Of a stretch of DNA of 64,000 nucleotides, positions 50,867 through 60,819 are shown one piece after another; within the stretch, counting starts at the first letter, position 1; every line of letters begins with the position of its first letter. Source of the stretch: UBA4732 sp963823075 (GTDB taxonomy: Bacteria > Planctomycetota > Planctomycetia > Gemmatales > Gemmataceae); assembly GCA_963823075.1 (NCBI GenBank), contig CAWGKE010000010.1, forward strand, positions 491,959 through 555,958, read 5' to 3'. The position numbers and the translations under genes were made by a program. Below the pieces are notes generated by a model. It ran no database searches and had not been told where the DNA came from. It saw only the letters and a program-made list of their open reading frames with translations.

Positions 50867-53800
50867 TCACGGCACCGGCGCCCCGCTTTGCAGCACGAAG
50901 AAGCGCACCGCCTCCTCGGCCAGGATTCGCACCGGCGCGATCTGCACGTTCGGGTTCCGCACCGTGCCGGTCACGCGCAGGTGAATGACGCGGTTGGACA
51001 GAAGGGCGCTGGCCTCCAGCAGCAGCGAAACCGGGATGGGGCCGACCGCCGGGATGCGCAGGCCGATCGCCTGCAAGAAGGCCGGGTTGACGCCGAGCGT
51101 GCCGATGCCGCCGGTCACGTCGAGGTCGAGCCGGCCGGCGGTGTTGACGGTCCCGACGACGGCCATCTGCACGATCGAGCTGCTCAGGGTCAGCCGTTGC
51201 AGCCGAAAAATGCCGCGCGACAGCCGGCCGCGCAGGTCGCCCTTCTGAAACGTCGTCGCCGACTGGCCGGGGGCCAGGTACGGCGCCAGGGCGCTCAGCA
51301 CCGGGATTTCCAGCGCCTGCGAATCGGCCAGCGTGGCGTCCACCGTCGCGTCCAGGTCGTCCAGCGACCGCAGGCTGTCGGCGCCGAAATCGACGCGGCC
51401 GGTCAAGCGTCCCACGAGATAGGAACCCAGCGAGCCGCCCGGCTTGACCAGCGACCGCACCTCGGCGTTGTTGAAACGGGCCTCGCCCACCAGCCGCGGC
51501 GCCTCGCCGCCCGACCAGGCGAACTCGGCCTGGCCGGTCGCCCGGCCGCCGGCCAGCTGGGCGTTGGCGTCGCGGATCGTGATCCGCCCGCTCTGCCGCG
51601 CCGGCGAGAACTCGAACGTCGCCGGCAAATGCAGCTCGTCCACCACGGCGCCGAACAACCGGCCGCGCGTCAGGTCCACCTCGCCGCTGCCGTGCCACCT
51701 CCGGCCGAGGTTGCCGCGCAGCCGCAGATCGACCGGCCCCTGCACCTGAGCCGCCAGGTCGGGAAACGACGCCAGCAGCGCCGACGCATCGACCTGCTCC
51801 AAATGGAGGTTGAAATAGCTTCGATTCGGATCGTGCAGGTTGTAAACCATGACGCCGCGGAAGTTTCCCTGGCCGACGGCCGCGCTCAGGTTGCGGACCT
51901 GCACCGTCTGATTTATCAGCACCAGATCGGCCCTCAGGCTGTCCATCAGCAGCGCGTCGCCAAAGCGCAGGTTGTACACGATCAGCGTCCCGGCGCCGGT
52001 CAGGGCGTCGTCCGGCCCGACCTGGAACGGCAGATCGATTTCGGCCCGGCCGCGCAGCTGGCCGATGGCCGGGCCGAGACCCAGAGCTTGCGATAAACGG
52101 GCTAGCTGAATTCCCTCGAACCGGAAGCGGCCGCCGCCTTTCGGCTGGTCCTTGTCCGGCGGGGCGCCGTCGCCGCCGCCGGGCGTCGGCGGCTTTTGCG
52201 CCCCGGTGAACGGGACCTTGCCGTCCAGCGTGAAATGGCCGCCCAGGCTGTCGCCTTTGATGTGGTACTCCGCCACGCCGGCCTTGTAAGCGACGTCGGC
52301 GTGCAGGTTGTCCGTCGGGATGTTCTGCACAGTCAGCGCCTTGGCGCTGAGGTCGATCTTGCCGGTCGCCTGGCGCTGGCCGTCGGGGCCGGCGGCGGGA
52401 ATCGTCGCCTGGATCGACCCGGAGGCGCGGCCCTGCAACCGCAGCGGCATCGACGGCAGGCTCTTGGCCAGCGCCTCCACGTCCACGGCATCGAGCTGGA
52501 AGTCCACGGCGCCGGCCGTCGCCGCTCGCGTCGGCACGTCGGCCGAACCCGAGACTTCGCCCTGATACAGCTTGGCCTTCACGTCCGTCAGCTTCACGCG
52601 GTCGCCGTCCATTCCCCACTTGAGCGACAGCGAATCGACCTTGAGCCGATTCAGCGCCAGGTCGGCGCCGCTCGCCGTCCCCGACGCGGACACGGAAAGG
52701 GGACTGAGCGCGCCGCGCAGGTCGGCCGTCGCGTCCGCGGCGCCGCCCACGTCGAACGGCGGCCGGAAGTCCGGCGCCAGGCGCTGCGCCGCCGTCAGGT
52801 CCAGCCCCTTGACCGAAAGCGCGCCGGTGTACGACCACGGCGAGGCCAAGGTCAACGAGGCGTCGCCGCTGAGGGTCGCCTTGTCCAGCGTCGCCTTCAG
52901 GCCGGAAACCTTGGCCGCGCCGCCCTCCACCGACACGTCGGTCGATACGCCTGTCAGCGCCAGGCCGTAGGCCGCGATGCGATCCGAACTGAGCTGGCCG
53001 GTTGCGTGCCAGGTCGTCGGGTCGATGAGGGTCTTGACGGCGGCGCGCATTTCGACGTGGCCGGAGAAGGCGCCTTCCGCCACGCCGCTCGCGCCCGGCA
53101 GCCGGCTCAGCAGCACATCCAGCGGAAACTTATCGACGTGCATATTGCCGGACAGATCGCCCAGCGGCGCCACTTCCATCCGCGCCGTCCCCTCGAACGC
53201 GCCGGCCGCGTCGGCTCCTCCCTGCCCTCCCCCCACGGGAGGGGGAGGGAGTGCATCTTTCTCCCTCCCCCCTTGCGGGGGAGGGTTGGGTTGGGGTGGC
53301 GGAAGCGCCTTTCCTTTCAGCTCCTGCAGCTCCAGAATGCCGTTTTCCAGGTGCAGCCGCGTCTGAACGTCGGCCATCTCCACGCCGGCGACGTTCAGGC
53401 GCGGCAGACTGGCCGTGCCGGTCAGCCGGTAGTTTTTCAGGTCCTCCGGCGTGTTGACCGGGAACTCCGCGTGAACCTTGAACGTCAGCCGGCCTTCGAC
53501 CGTGAAGGAAAGCTGGAATTTCAGGCGTTGCAGCAGCTGGCCGAGGTCGATATTCTCCAGCGACAGGTCGAGGGTGAGATACTCCGGTTTCGGCTCGGGG
53601 GCGCCGGCCGGCCGCAGCCAGGCGCCGGCGATCTTCATGCCCTTGCCCAGCGCGCCGGCGCCGCGGTTCGTCATCCAGGCCGCCGTTTCCGTCACCCAGC
53701 GGAGCAGGTCCGTCGGCCTTGCCGAAGTCAGCTCGGGCGGCGGCTCCGCGGTGTCATGCTTTCGCGGCCCGTCCTGAATGGCGTGGCTCATCAGCGACTG

Positions 53801-55110
53801 CGACGGGCCGCGAAAGCATGGCGCACTCCCGGCGACCGTCGCGGCCAGCACCGGCGCCAGCAGGCCGGGCCTCGCATTCAACGTCACGTTGCCGAACTTG
53901 CCGTTCTTCGTGCCGAGCGTCACCTTGATCGGTTCGGGCTGCGGCGTGCCGTTGAGCGTTACGTCGTCGATTTCGCCCTGGCCGGTCCCGCCGAGCCGGA
54001 CGTTGCCGTCTTCGAGGGCGATGCGGAGGTCGGTCGCGCGGCCCTTGAACACGCCGTCCGGCTTGTAGTCCTTCAGGAATTCGGGCAGCAGCGCATCGAC
54101 CCACGACGGCGGCAGCTCGTGCCAGACGGCCTGATCCAGGGCCACGGTCGAGAACGTCAGCACCCACGCCGGCTTGCGAAAGTCGAGGTCGGCGTCCGTG
54201 ATGATGGCGCCGCCGGCGAAACGGCCGTGGACGCCGCGGATCTGCACCAGATTGTCGTCCACCACGACCTGGCCGGCCGCGTGGTCGGCGTTCAGGTCGA
54301 TCGAGTTCACTCGCACCACGGCGTCGTCAGGGCGCATTGCACCCGATAATGGATGGTCGGGTGGTCCCGGAGCTGGAGGCGGAGGTTGAAATTGCACGGA
54401 GTTTTCCCCTCCACCATCACCTCATCCCAGACGACCGGCGCCACGAACGGCAGGCCGGTCAGGCGGGCTTTGTCCACGGCCACGCCCTTGGCGTCCAGCG
54501 TCATATCGACCACGCCGGACTCGCCCGCCAGAGAGCCGCTGAGCGACCAGGCGCCCCAGAACGGGTCGTCGATCGAGCCGGCCGCCTTGAGATCGGCGCC
54601 GTCGGGCGTGAGGTCGCCCTGGACGCCCTGGACGATCATCGGCTTGCGGCCGTCCTGGTTGAGCGTGAGCCGGCCCTTGTCGATGTGGAGGCGCGGCATG
54701 GGGCCGCCGGTGGTCTTCGGGCGGGGCAGGCGGGTGAGCAGGTTGCCGTCGGCGTCAAAGTGCAGGGCGATCGACGCGCCGCTGAGCGTCACCTGGCCGG
54801 GCGAAACGCCGCGCAGCAGGTCCAGGGCGGAAACGTCGGCCGTGGCGCCGTCCATCACAACGAACGGCGCCTTCTTGTCCTCGTCGCCCGGCTCGAAGAT
54901 GCGCAGGCCGTGCAGCGTGCTGGCGCCGGTCAAGCCCACGTCGGCGGAGTCCACCTCGACCGGGGCGCCGAGCATGGCTTGCAGCCGGGTCGAGACCTGT
55001 CGTGTGACGGCCTCGGAGGAGAGGTAAATGCGTGCGGCGATGTACAGTCCGACGCCGAGGAGAAGAAGCACCAGCACGGTGACGAGCGCTGCGCGGCGTA
55101 AGAGCTTCAT
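50867..55110 (-). CDS. AsmA-like giant envelope protein, one frame break
   Basis: About 1,414 residues. MKLLRRAALVTVLVLLLLGV is the N-terminal anchor helix (ATG at 55110 with GGAGG). The body is a repetitive beta-rich AsmA/TamB-type structure; blocks such as DVSALDLLRGVSPGQVTLSG and LSRLPGASGVAEGAFSGHVE recur with variation, and VQIAPVRILAEEAVRFFVLQ ends it. AsmA-like proteins are thought to move lipids between membranes. The frame breaks near 54340. Two extra segments look inserted in frame: a hairpin repeat (53755-53820, read PCFRGPSQSLMSHAIQDGPR) and a proline/glycine-rich repeat (53216-53310, PPPQPNPPPQGGREKDALPP). Confidence 0.82.
53216..53310. repeat. GC-rich inverted repeat inserted in frame in the AsmA-like gene
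   Basis: CCCTCCCCCCACGGGAGGGG at 53225-53244 and CCTCCCCCCTTGCGGGGGAG at 53264-53283 each form a small stem and together give a low-complexity peptide (PNPPPQGGREKDALPPPPVG). The segment sits between AsmA-type beta blocks and appears to be a short mobile repeat. Confidence 0.75.
53755..53820. repeat. Perfect 19-bp hairpin repeat inside the AsmA-like gene
   Basis: The arms CATGCTTTCGCGGCCCGTC (53755-53773) and its exact complement (53802-53820) flank a 28-base loop. Reading passes through without a stop on the minus strand. Its sequence is unlike the other hairpin families in the window. Confidence 0.9.
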
Positions 55111-55417
55111 GAGACGGCCTCCATGAACAGGCGTACCCCGGCAGAGGCCGGGTTCGCCCTCGACAGGAATCTTATCGTCGCTTGCGCCGTCCGGCGGTTC
55201 GCTCGGGCTGCGATTCCCGATGAAATCGGCGCGCAGGGGTTGATTGCAATGCTGGCGCCGGTGCGCCCGGAAATGTCGCGCCCACCGGCGCCGTCGGCAA
55301 CCCTTGTACCGGGACACGCGCGCCGGTTTTCTTCGTTACGGCTGGCCGTCGCGCCCGCAGCGGGTAAGAAACCCTCAGCGTCGTGCCCGCGTCCTTCCGT
55401 CCGACAGGCCTGCTCCC
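55111..55417. other. Divergent intergenic region between the AsmA-like gene and mtaB
   Basis: 307 bp upstream of both genes. GGAGG for the AsmA-like gene lies at its left end. I see no clear -35/-10 pair, repeat or RNA structure, so promoters for both genes are expected here but not located. Confidence 0.4.
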
Positions 55418-56794
55418 ATGAACGCGCCGCGCACCTGCCGCCTCGTCACGCTGGGTTGCAAGGTCAACCAGTATGAGACGCAGTACGTCAAGGAGATGCT
55501 GGAAGCCGCCGGCTACGTCGAGGCCGCCGAAGGGCGAGCCGCCGACCTCTGCGTCGTCAACACCTGCACCGTCACCCAGGAAGGCGATGCGAAAAGTCGC
55601 CAGGCGGTGCGCCGCCTCAACCGGGACAACCCGGGCGCGGCCGTCGTCGTCATGGGCTGCTACGCCACGCGCGACCCGGACGCCGTGGGCCGGCTGCCCG
55701 GCGTGACGCGCGTCGTCGTGGACAAGGGACGGCTGGCCGAGGAGTTCGCCGAGTTCGGCGTCGTCGCGGCGCCGGCCGGGGTGTCGCGCTTCGACGGCCA
55801 CCAGCGCGCCTTCGTCAAGGTGCAGGACGGCTGCCTCCTCAATTGCAGCTACTGCATCATCCCGCACGTCCGGCCGACGGTGCGCAGCCGCCCGATGGAG
55901 GAGATCGCCGATGAAGTGAGTCGGTTGGTCGAGAACGGTTATCAGGAAATCGTGCTGACCGGCGTCCACCTCGGCCACTACGGCGTCGATCTGAGCCGGG
56001 GCCGGCCGCGATCGGAGTGGACGCGGCTGTGGCTGTTGCTGCGGCGGCTGGGCCGACTGCCGGGCGACTTCCGCATCCGCCTGAGCAGCCTGGAGGCGGC
56101 CGAGGCCCGCGACGACCTGGTGCGGGCCGTGGCGGAGGAAGCCCGCGTCTGCCCGCACCTGCACCTCTGTTTGCAGAGCGGCTCCGACGCCGTGCTGGCC
56201 CGCATGAAGCGCCGCTACCGCGTCGCCGGCTTCCTCGAACGCTGCCGCCGCATCCGCGCGGCGCTCGACCGACCGGCCCTCAGCACCGACGTCATCGTCG
56301 GCTTCCCCGGCGAGACCGACGCCGATTTCGACGCCACTTGCCGGGCGGTGCGCGAGGCCGGATTCATGCAGATCCACGTCTTTTCCTACAGCCCGCGCCG
56401 GGGGACCGCCGCCGCCGAGTTCGCCGACGCCGTCCCGCCGGCGATCGTGGCGGAGCGCCGCGAGCGCCTGCGCCGGCTGGAAGCGGAGCTGGCGGACGCC
56501 TATCTCCGCAGCCTCGTGGGACGCCGGCTCGACGTGCTGGTGGAGGGGGCCGAGGAGGGCCGGCCCGGCTTCGTCCGCGGCACGGCCTGCCGGTACGTTC
56601 CCGTGGTGTTCCGCGGCCACGCGCCGGCGCTGCTGCGGCGGCGCGTGGCGGTGCGGGCCACGTCGGTCGTCGATGGCGCCTTGCTGGGCGAACCGGAGGC
56701 GGACGGCCCGTGCGCCACGGCTGTTTCAGCCGTATTTGGACGGAGCCACCCGGCCGTCCCGTCCCGAAGAAGGCCCCTTCCCCTGCTCGCGTGA
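55418..56794 (+). CDS. mtaB: tRNA (N6-threonylcarbamoyladenosine-37) methylthiotransferase, MtaB-type
   Basis: 458 residues; a radical-SAM enzyme that adds a methylthio group to t6A37 of tRNA. The UPF0004 domain cluster cysteines are Cys14 (TLGCKVNQYE), Cys50 (VVNTCTVT) and Cys81 (VMGCYA). The radical-SAM cluster is Cys139, Cys143 and Cys146 in QDGCLLNCSYCIIPHVRP. GCKVNQYE and the RPTVRSRP loop fit MtaB better than MiaB or RimO. A TRAM-like end precedes an extra 31-residue tail (DGPCATAVSAVFGRSHPAVP...) that comes from the CCACGGC-type repeat, so the native stop was probably lost or overwritten. The frame is intact. Confidence 0.9.
   Translation: MNAPRTCRLVTLGCKVNQYETQYVKEMLEAAGYVEAAEGRAADLCVVNTCTVTQEGDAKSRQAVRRLNRDNPGAAVVVMGCYATRDPDAVGRLPGVTRVVVDKGRLAEEFAEFGVVAAPAGVSRFDGHQRAFVKVQDGCLLNCSYCIIPHVRPTVRSRPMEEIADEVSRLVENGYQEIVLTGVHLGHYGVDLSRGRPRSEWTRLWLLLRRLGRLPGDFRIRLSSLEAAEARDDLVRAVAEEARVCPHLHLCLQSGSDAVLARMKRRYRVAGFLERCRRIRAALDRPALSTDVIVGFPGETDADFDATCRAVREAGFMQIHVFSYSPRRGTAAAEFADAVPPAIVAERRERLRRLEAELADAYLRSLVGRRLDVLVEGAEEGRPGFVRGTACRYVPVVFRGHAPALLRRRVAVRATSVVDGALLGEPEADGPCATAVSAVFGRSHPAVPSRRRPLPLLA
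56709..56734. repeat. Copy of the helicase-gene repeat at the 3' end of mtaB
   Basis: TGCGCCACGGCTGTTTCAGC at 56711-56730 matches the left arm of the repeat at 11468 with few differences. Both are translated as CATAVSAV. Here it extends the C-terminus of MtaB past the family's usual end. Confidence 0.75.
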
Positions 56795-56825
56795 TGCGGC
56801 CATAATTCCTATAACAGCAAGAGTG

Positions 56826-56845
56826 CTGTCACAGGGGGGTGACAG
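56826..56845. promoter_or_regulatory. CTGTCAC/GTGACAG inverted repeat upstream of the STAS gene
   Basis: Exact seven-base arms CTGTCAC (56826-56832) and GTGACAG (56839-56845) enclose AGGGGG. The site ends 22 bases before the STAS start and could be an operator; it also forms a short stem near the ribosome site. Confidence 0.5.
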
Positions 56846-56867
56846 TCGCCCCGAGAGGACAACGCCC

Positions 56868-57233
56868 ATGACGCCGCTTTACCCTCATCTCCTGATCGAA
56901 AAGCGCGGGGACGTGTACTGCGTCCGTCTGCGGTCGCACCACATCGAGGAGACGGACATCCACGACATGACGCGCGAGCTGATCGAGCTGGCCCGGTCGG
57001 GGCCGTGCCGCGGCGTGGCGCTGAGCCTGGGGCCGAAGTCGCCCGAGTGCCTGTACAGCGTCTTCCTGGCCAAGCTGTACTGGGTGCAGCGCAACCTGAC
57101 CGAACTCGGCGCCGGCCTGGTGCTGTGCGACGTGGATCCAGCCGTCCACATGATTTTCGAGGCGGTCAAGCTGGACGACCGCTTCCGCTTCGCCGCCGAC
57201 TTCGACGCGGCCGTCGCGGCGCTGACGGCGTGA
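56868..57233 (+). CDS. STAS-domain (anti-anti-sigma-like) protein
   Basis: 121 residues with the alternating beta/alpha pattern of a STAS domain: LIEKRGDVYCVRLRSHHIEE, DIHDMTRELIELARSGPCRG, VALSLGPKSPECLYSVFLAK and AVHMIFEAVKLDDRFRFAAD. STAS proteins act in partner-switching with anti-sigma kinases; the usual phosphorylatable serine in DxSxxx is replaced here by KSPECLY, so classic phospho-control is uncertain. GAGAGGA lies upstream of the ATG at 56868. The neighbouring zinc-ribbon gene is convergent. Confidence 0.75.
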   Translation: MTPLYPHLLIEKRGDVYCVRLRSHHIEETDIHDMTRELIELARSGPCRGVALSLGPKSPECLYSVFLAKLYWVQRNLTELGAGLVLCDVDPAVHMIFEAVKLDDRFRFAADFDAAVAALTA

Positions 57234-57243
57234 GGCGACCATT

Positions 57244-57435
57244 TCAGAACCGCAATATCCACCACAGCGCGGCGACGAGGCAGAGGACGGCGCAGACGAC
57301 GATCCACCACGGCCGCCGCGCCGGCGCGTCCTCGCGCGAAAGGTAATTGCCGCAATACGGACATTGCACCGCGTCATCATAGATGGAGCGGCGACAGTAG
57401 GGGCATTCGTCCGTGTCGTCGTCGCGGCGGGTCAT
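57244..57435 (-). CDS. Small zinc-ribbon membrane protein
   Basis: 63 residues. Two CxxC pairs (DECPYCRRSIYDDAVQCPYC) form a zinc ribbon, followed by a basic linker and a C-terminal helix (WWIVVCAVLCLVAALWWILR). Such proteins are common and poorly understood; the ribbon likely has a structural or interaction role at the membrane. It is separated by 45 bp from the HD-GYP gene on the same strand, which suggests a shared transcript. Confidence 0.75.
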   Translation of the reverse strand: MTRRDDDTDECPYCRRSIYDDAVQCPYCGNYLSREDAPARRPWWIVVCAVLCLVAALWWILRF

Positions 57436-57480
57436 CTCGGGCGGTCCTCCTGCGCCGCGCCGGAACGGCGGAAACGAGAG

Positions 57481-58695
57481 TTACTGGGATGGGTCTTCCG
57501 GCGCCTGGCCGTCCGCCAGGCGGTAGAACGTCGAGGAGCCGTCCTTCAAGCCCTGCATGAGGTCGTCGATCGCGTGGAACGCGGACTCGCCGATGCCCTT
57601 CTGGTAGATCGGCGGGTAAATGTCCTGGCGGCAGCCCATGAAGTGCTGCACCACGTTCGGGTCCCACTGGGCGCCGGCGTGCTTGAGCAGGATCGCGTCG
57701 ATTTGGGGCGGCGACATGGCCCCGCGGTAGCGTCGGGCGGACATCATCGCGTCGCAGGAGTCGGCGACGGCGAGGACGCGGCCGAGCAGCGGGACGTTTT
57801 CGCCGGCGAGGCCGTCCGGGTAGCCCTGGCCGTCCCAGCGCTCGTGGTGGCTGCGGACGCCGGGCCGCAGCCGGGCGAACTGCTTGATCGTGGAGACGAT
57901 CCGGTCGCCGATGAGGACGTGTTCGCGGATGCGCGCCTGCTCCTCGGCGGTCAGTTTGCCGGGTTTGAGCAGCACCTCGTCGGGCACGCCGATCTTGCCG
58001 ACGTCGTGCATCAACCCGCTCAGGTGCAGGTCGCTGATGACCGGGCCGGAAAGGCCCATCTGCCGCCCGATCCGAACCGCGATCCGGCTGACGCGCTCGC
58101 TGTGGCCGGCGGTGCAGGCGTCCTTGGCGTCGATCACGGCGGCCAGGCAGTGGACCAGTCCGAGGAGCGACTCCTTGAGCGTTGCGTGGCCGCGGGAGTG
58201 TTGGCCCTGCTTGAGGAGCATGGCTCCCGCCAGGCCGATGAGGTTGAGGTCGTTCGCGTCGAAGCGCCGCCTCGCGCGGAAACTCAATGCAAAAATCCAG
58301 CCTGGCCGCGACGGCTGGAGGTGAACCGCGGCCGCGCTCTGCGGCGCGCTTTCCGAGCCTTCTGACCCTTCTGGCGCCGGGCGGGTGTTGCGCCAGAGCA
58401 GCGGCTTCTTGTCGTCCGGGTGCTTGGCCAGGAGGGCCTGGAGGACCGCCCGGCGCCGCTCCGGCGAGGGGGACGCCTCTGCGGCGGGAACACCCAGCGT
58501 CTCCCCGGTCCTTTCGTCGAACCAGCAAACGGCGTCGGCTCCGGTCGCCTGGCGGATCGCCTCCAAAGCGTCCGCGATCTGGTCGCGGGCCTTGGCGGCC
58601 GCATCCAATTGATGCAGCAGGCGGGTAAAGATGCCCCAGACGGAAGGGTCGTGCGCCGCGCCCGTCGTCGGGGAGGCCTCCCTTTGTTTGGCCAT
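57481..58695 (-). CDS. GAF-like/HD-GYP cyclic-di-GMP phosphodiesterase
   Basis: 404 residues from the ATG at 58695 (MAKQREASPTT), chosen because GGAGAG precedes it. The N-terminal 190 residues look like a GAF-type sensor domain. The HD-GYP domain has LSGLMHDVGKIGVPDEVLLK (HD), IREHVLIGDRIVS, HHERWDGQGYPDGLAGENVP (GYP) and LAVADSCDAMMSARRY. HD-GYP enzymes hydrolyse cyclic di-GMP to pGpG or GMP. It has no membrane segment. The PilZ protein at 25.3 kb may respond to the same messenger. The frame is intact. Confidence 0.88.
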   Translation of the reverse strand: MAKQREASPTTGAAHDPSVWGIFTRLLHQLDAAAKARDQIADALEAIRQATGADAVCWFDERTGETLGVPAAEASPSPERRRAVLQALLAKHPDDKKPLLWRNTRPAPEGSEGSESAPQSAAAVHLQPSRPGWIFALSFRARRRFDANDLNLIGLAGAMLLKQGQHSRGHATLKESLLGLVHCLAAVIDAKDACTAGHSERVSRIAVRIGRQMGLSGPVISDLHLSGLMHDVGKIGVPDEVLLKPGKLTAEEQARIREHVLIGDRIVSTIKQFARLRPGVRSHHERWDGQGYPDGLAGENVPLLGRVLAVADSCDAMMSARRYRGAMSPPQIDAILLKHAGAQWDPNVVQHFMGCRQDIYPPIYQKGIGESAFHAIDDLMQGLKDGSSTFYRLADGQAPEDPSQ

Positions 58696-59043
58696 GGGCG
58701 TCTCTCCATTGAAACGGCAGGGTCCGGCGGCCGAACGGCGGCCCCCGAACCGAATGCTCACGTGGCGTCAACGCTTATTATAGTCTTGGAAACGGCCGGG
58801 TGGGGTCCGAAGAATCCAGGGGCGTTCCGCGGACCTGCCGACGCGGTGAGTTATTATATTCATACTTTGCGGTCAGGTATTGCAGACGGCTTGGAATGCG
58901 GGGCGGCCCCCGCGCTCGCGCGAACCGGATGAGGCTTGACGAGTCGCCGGCCCGCCCCTAGGTATAATGGGGAGCCGCTTCGGCCGACGCACCTCCCCGG
59001 ACGGCAGGCACTTCCGAAGAATGCACCCGCGAGAAGCCGAACG
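58696..59043. promoter_or_regulatory. Divergent promoter region between HD-GYP and PQQ-propeller genes
   Basis: On the minus strand, TATAAT (complement of 58777-58782) lies 82 bases upstream of the HD-GYP start. On the plus strand, TATAAT at 58963-58968 lies 75 bases before the PQQ gene, with TTGACG at 58936 but 21 bases apart. Both are weakly supported. No gene is visible in the stretch. Confidence 0.45.
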
Positions 59044-60741
59044 ATGGACGAGCACCAGATCACCGACCGTGTCGAAGGCGGCAGGCCCCAGCCCGGAATC
59101 ACTATTCAGCCGGCCGAAACGGCGGGGATGAACCCCGCCGCTCGCCCTGCCGCCCTGCCGCCGCGCCGCAAGTGGCGCTGGTGGATGCCCGCCGCGATCC
59201 TGGTGCTGATGGGCGCGCTCATCGCCTTCATTCAGCTCGGGCCGTTCCCTGGTGACACGGCCATCCACAACCTCTCCACCGTCGCGGCCGGCGGACTGAC
59301 CCTGATCCTCCTGCTCACGTGGCTCGTGTTCTTCAGCGGGCGGTCGTGGCGGCTCCGCCTGACCGTCGGCGGGCTGGCGGCGCTGTCCGCCGTCGCGTTC
59401 TTCGCGCTGTTCACGGTGGACGGCGCCTGGGGCGACATGGGGTTGCAATTCCGCCTGCGCTGGGCGAAGCCGGCCGACTATGGGCTACCGAAGCTGTCCG
59501 TGGGCGCGATCCCAACGGGGCGCGATGCGACGGCCGGGCCGGACGAGTTCCCCCAGTTCCTCGGGCCGGAGCGTAACGCGATCGTTCATGGCGTCTTTCT
59601 CGACCCCGACTGGGCGGCGCACCCGCCGGTTGAGAAGTGGCGGCAGAAGATCGGCGCCGGCTGGGGCGCCTTCGCCGTGGCCGGCGATCTGGCGATCACC
59701 CAGGAGCAGCGCGGCGACGACGAGCTGATCGTCGCGCGCGACCGCAAGACCGGCGAGCCGGTCTGGACGCACGCCAACACCGTCCGCTTCGTCGATTCGA
59801 CCCGCATGGGCGGCGACGGGCCGCGGGCCACGCCGACCATCGCCAAGGGCAAGGTCTTCGCCCACGGCGCCACCGGCATTCTCGACTGCCTCGAAGCCGC
59901 CACCGGCGTCCTCCTCTGGTCGCACGACACGCTCAAGGACAGCGGCGAGGGCAACCTCCAGTGGGGCGTCAGCGCCTCGCCGCTCGTGATCGACGACCTC
60001 GGCCTGGTGGTCGTCAGCCTCGGCTCGGGCGGATCGGGCGGCAGCCTGGCTGCCTATGACGTGATCACCAGCGAGCGCAAATGGGTGGGCGGCACGGATC
60101 GGGCCAGCTACGCCTCGCCGCTGCTGGCGACGTTCGACGGCAAGCGTCAGATCGTCTCGGTCAACGACATAACCGTCACCGGCTGTGACCCTGCCGACGG
60201 CAAGGTGCTGTGGACGTACCAATGGCAGCAGACTCCGGCCAAGGCGTCGCAGCCGCCGGTCCTGACCGGCGACCGCCTTCTCATCACCGCCGGCTACGGG
60301 GCGCCCGGCGTGCTGCTCCACGTCATGCACGACGGCGAGAAATGGACGACCGAGGAGGTCTGGACGACGACTCACATGCGGACCAAGTTCACGACGCCCG
60401 TGGTCCGCGATCATTACGCCTACGGCCTGGACGACGGCGCCTTGACCTGCATCGACCTGGACGACGAGGGCAAGCCGGTGTGGCAGGCGGGCCGCGGCGA
60501 CCGCTACGGCCACGGTCAGGTGCTGCTCGTCGAGGACCTGCTGATCGTGCAGGCGGAGAACGGCGAGGTCGCGCTGGTGAAGGCCGACCCGTCGGGGTAT
60601 CACAAGCTCGGAACGCTGCCGGCCTTCAAGAGCAAGACGTGGAACAACCCTGCCCTGGCCGGCAACCGGCTCTTCCTGCGCAACGACCAGGAGGCGGCGT
60701 GTTACGAGCTGGCCACGCTGGAGAAATCGGACGGGAAGTAA
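59044..60741 (+). CDS. Membrane-anchored PQQ-like beta-propeller protein
   Basis: 565 residues. Three membrane helices near the N-terminus (WMPAAILVLMGALIAFIQLG; LSTVAAGGLTLILLLTWLVF; LRLTVGGLAALSAVAFFALF) precede a beta-propeller with PQQ-like repeats: DRKTGEPVWTHANT, LDCLEAATGVLLWSHDTLKD, TGCDPADGKVLWTYQWQQTP and LTCIDLDDEGKPVWQAGRGD. Planctomycete relatives are common and mostly not true quinoproteins; a scaffold or substrate-binding role is likely. Residues about 25-36 (PAETAGMNPAARPA) come from a repeat (59119-59149) that recurs just after the stop. The frame is intact. Confidence 0.8.
   Translation: MDEHQITDRVEGGRPQPGITIQPAETAGMNPAARPAALPPRRKWRWWMPAAILVLMGALIAFIQLGPFPGDTAIHNLSTVAAGGLTLILLLTWLVFFSGRSWRLRLTVGGLAALSAVAFFALFTVDGAWGDMGLQFRLRWAKPADYGLPKLSVGAIPTGRDATAGPDEFPQFLGPERNAIVHGVFLDPDWAAHPPVEKWRQKIGAGWGAFAVAGDLAITQEQRGDDELIVARDRKTGEPVWTHANTVRFVDSTRMGGDGPRATPTIAKGKVFAHGATGILDCLEAATGVLLWSHDTLKDSGEGNLQWGVSASPLVIDDLGLVVVSLGSGGSGGSLAAYDVITSERKWVGGTDRASYASPLLATFDGKRQIVSVNDITVTGCDPADGKVLWTYQWQQTPAKASQPPVLTGDRLLITAGYGAPGVLLHVMHDGEKWTTEEVWTTTHMRTKFTTPVVRDHYAYGLDDGALTCIDLDDEGKPVWQAGRGDRYGHGQVLLVEDLLIVQAENGEVALVKADPSGYHKLGTLPAFKSKTWNNPALAGNRLFLRNDQEAACYELATLEKSDGK
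59119..59149. repeat. AACGGCGGGGATGAACCCCG repeat inside the PQQ gene
   Basis: GGCGGGG ATGAA CCCCGCC forms a stem at 59121-59139, followed by GCTCGCC. About 31 bases are identical to a copy at 60789-60819 just downstream of the same gene. Here they are read in frame near the N-terminus. Confidence 0.85.
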
Positions 60742-60819
60742 GGCGAGCCGAGCGAGCCGCCGGGTTTATCCCGGCGGTTTGGGTCCAAACGGCGGGGATG
60801 AACCCCGCCGCTCGCCCCT
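60741..60819. repeat. Compound hairpin unit after the PQQ gene
   Basis: Outer GGCGAGC/GCTCGCC ends enclose a CCGCCGGG TTTAT CCCGGCGG stem and a GGCGGGG ATGAA CCCCGCC stem (about 60790-60810). It may terminate both the PQQ gene and the convergent histidine phosphatase gene. The second stem is the same as at 59121-59139. Confidence 0.75.

Noticed and set aside
52196..54349. A 700-codon plus-strand frame opposite the AsmA-like gene
   Set aside because: Composition is that of an antisense shadow, with no domain signature; the minus-strand frame carries clear AsmA features.
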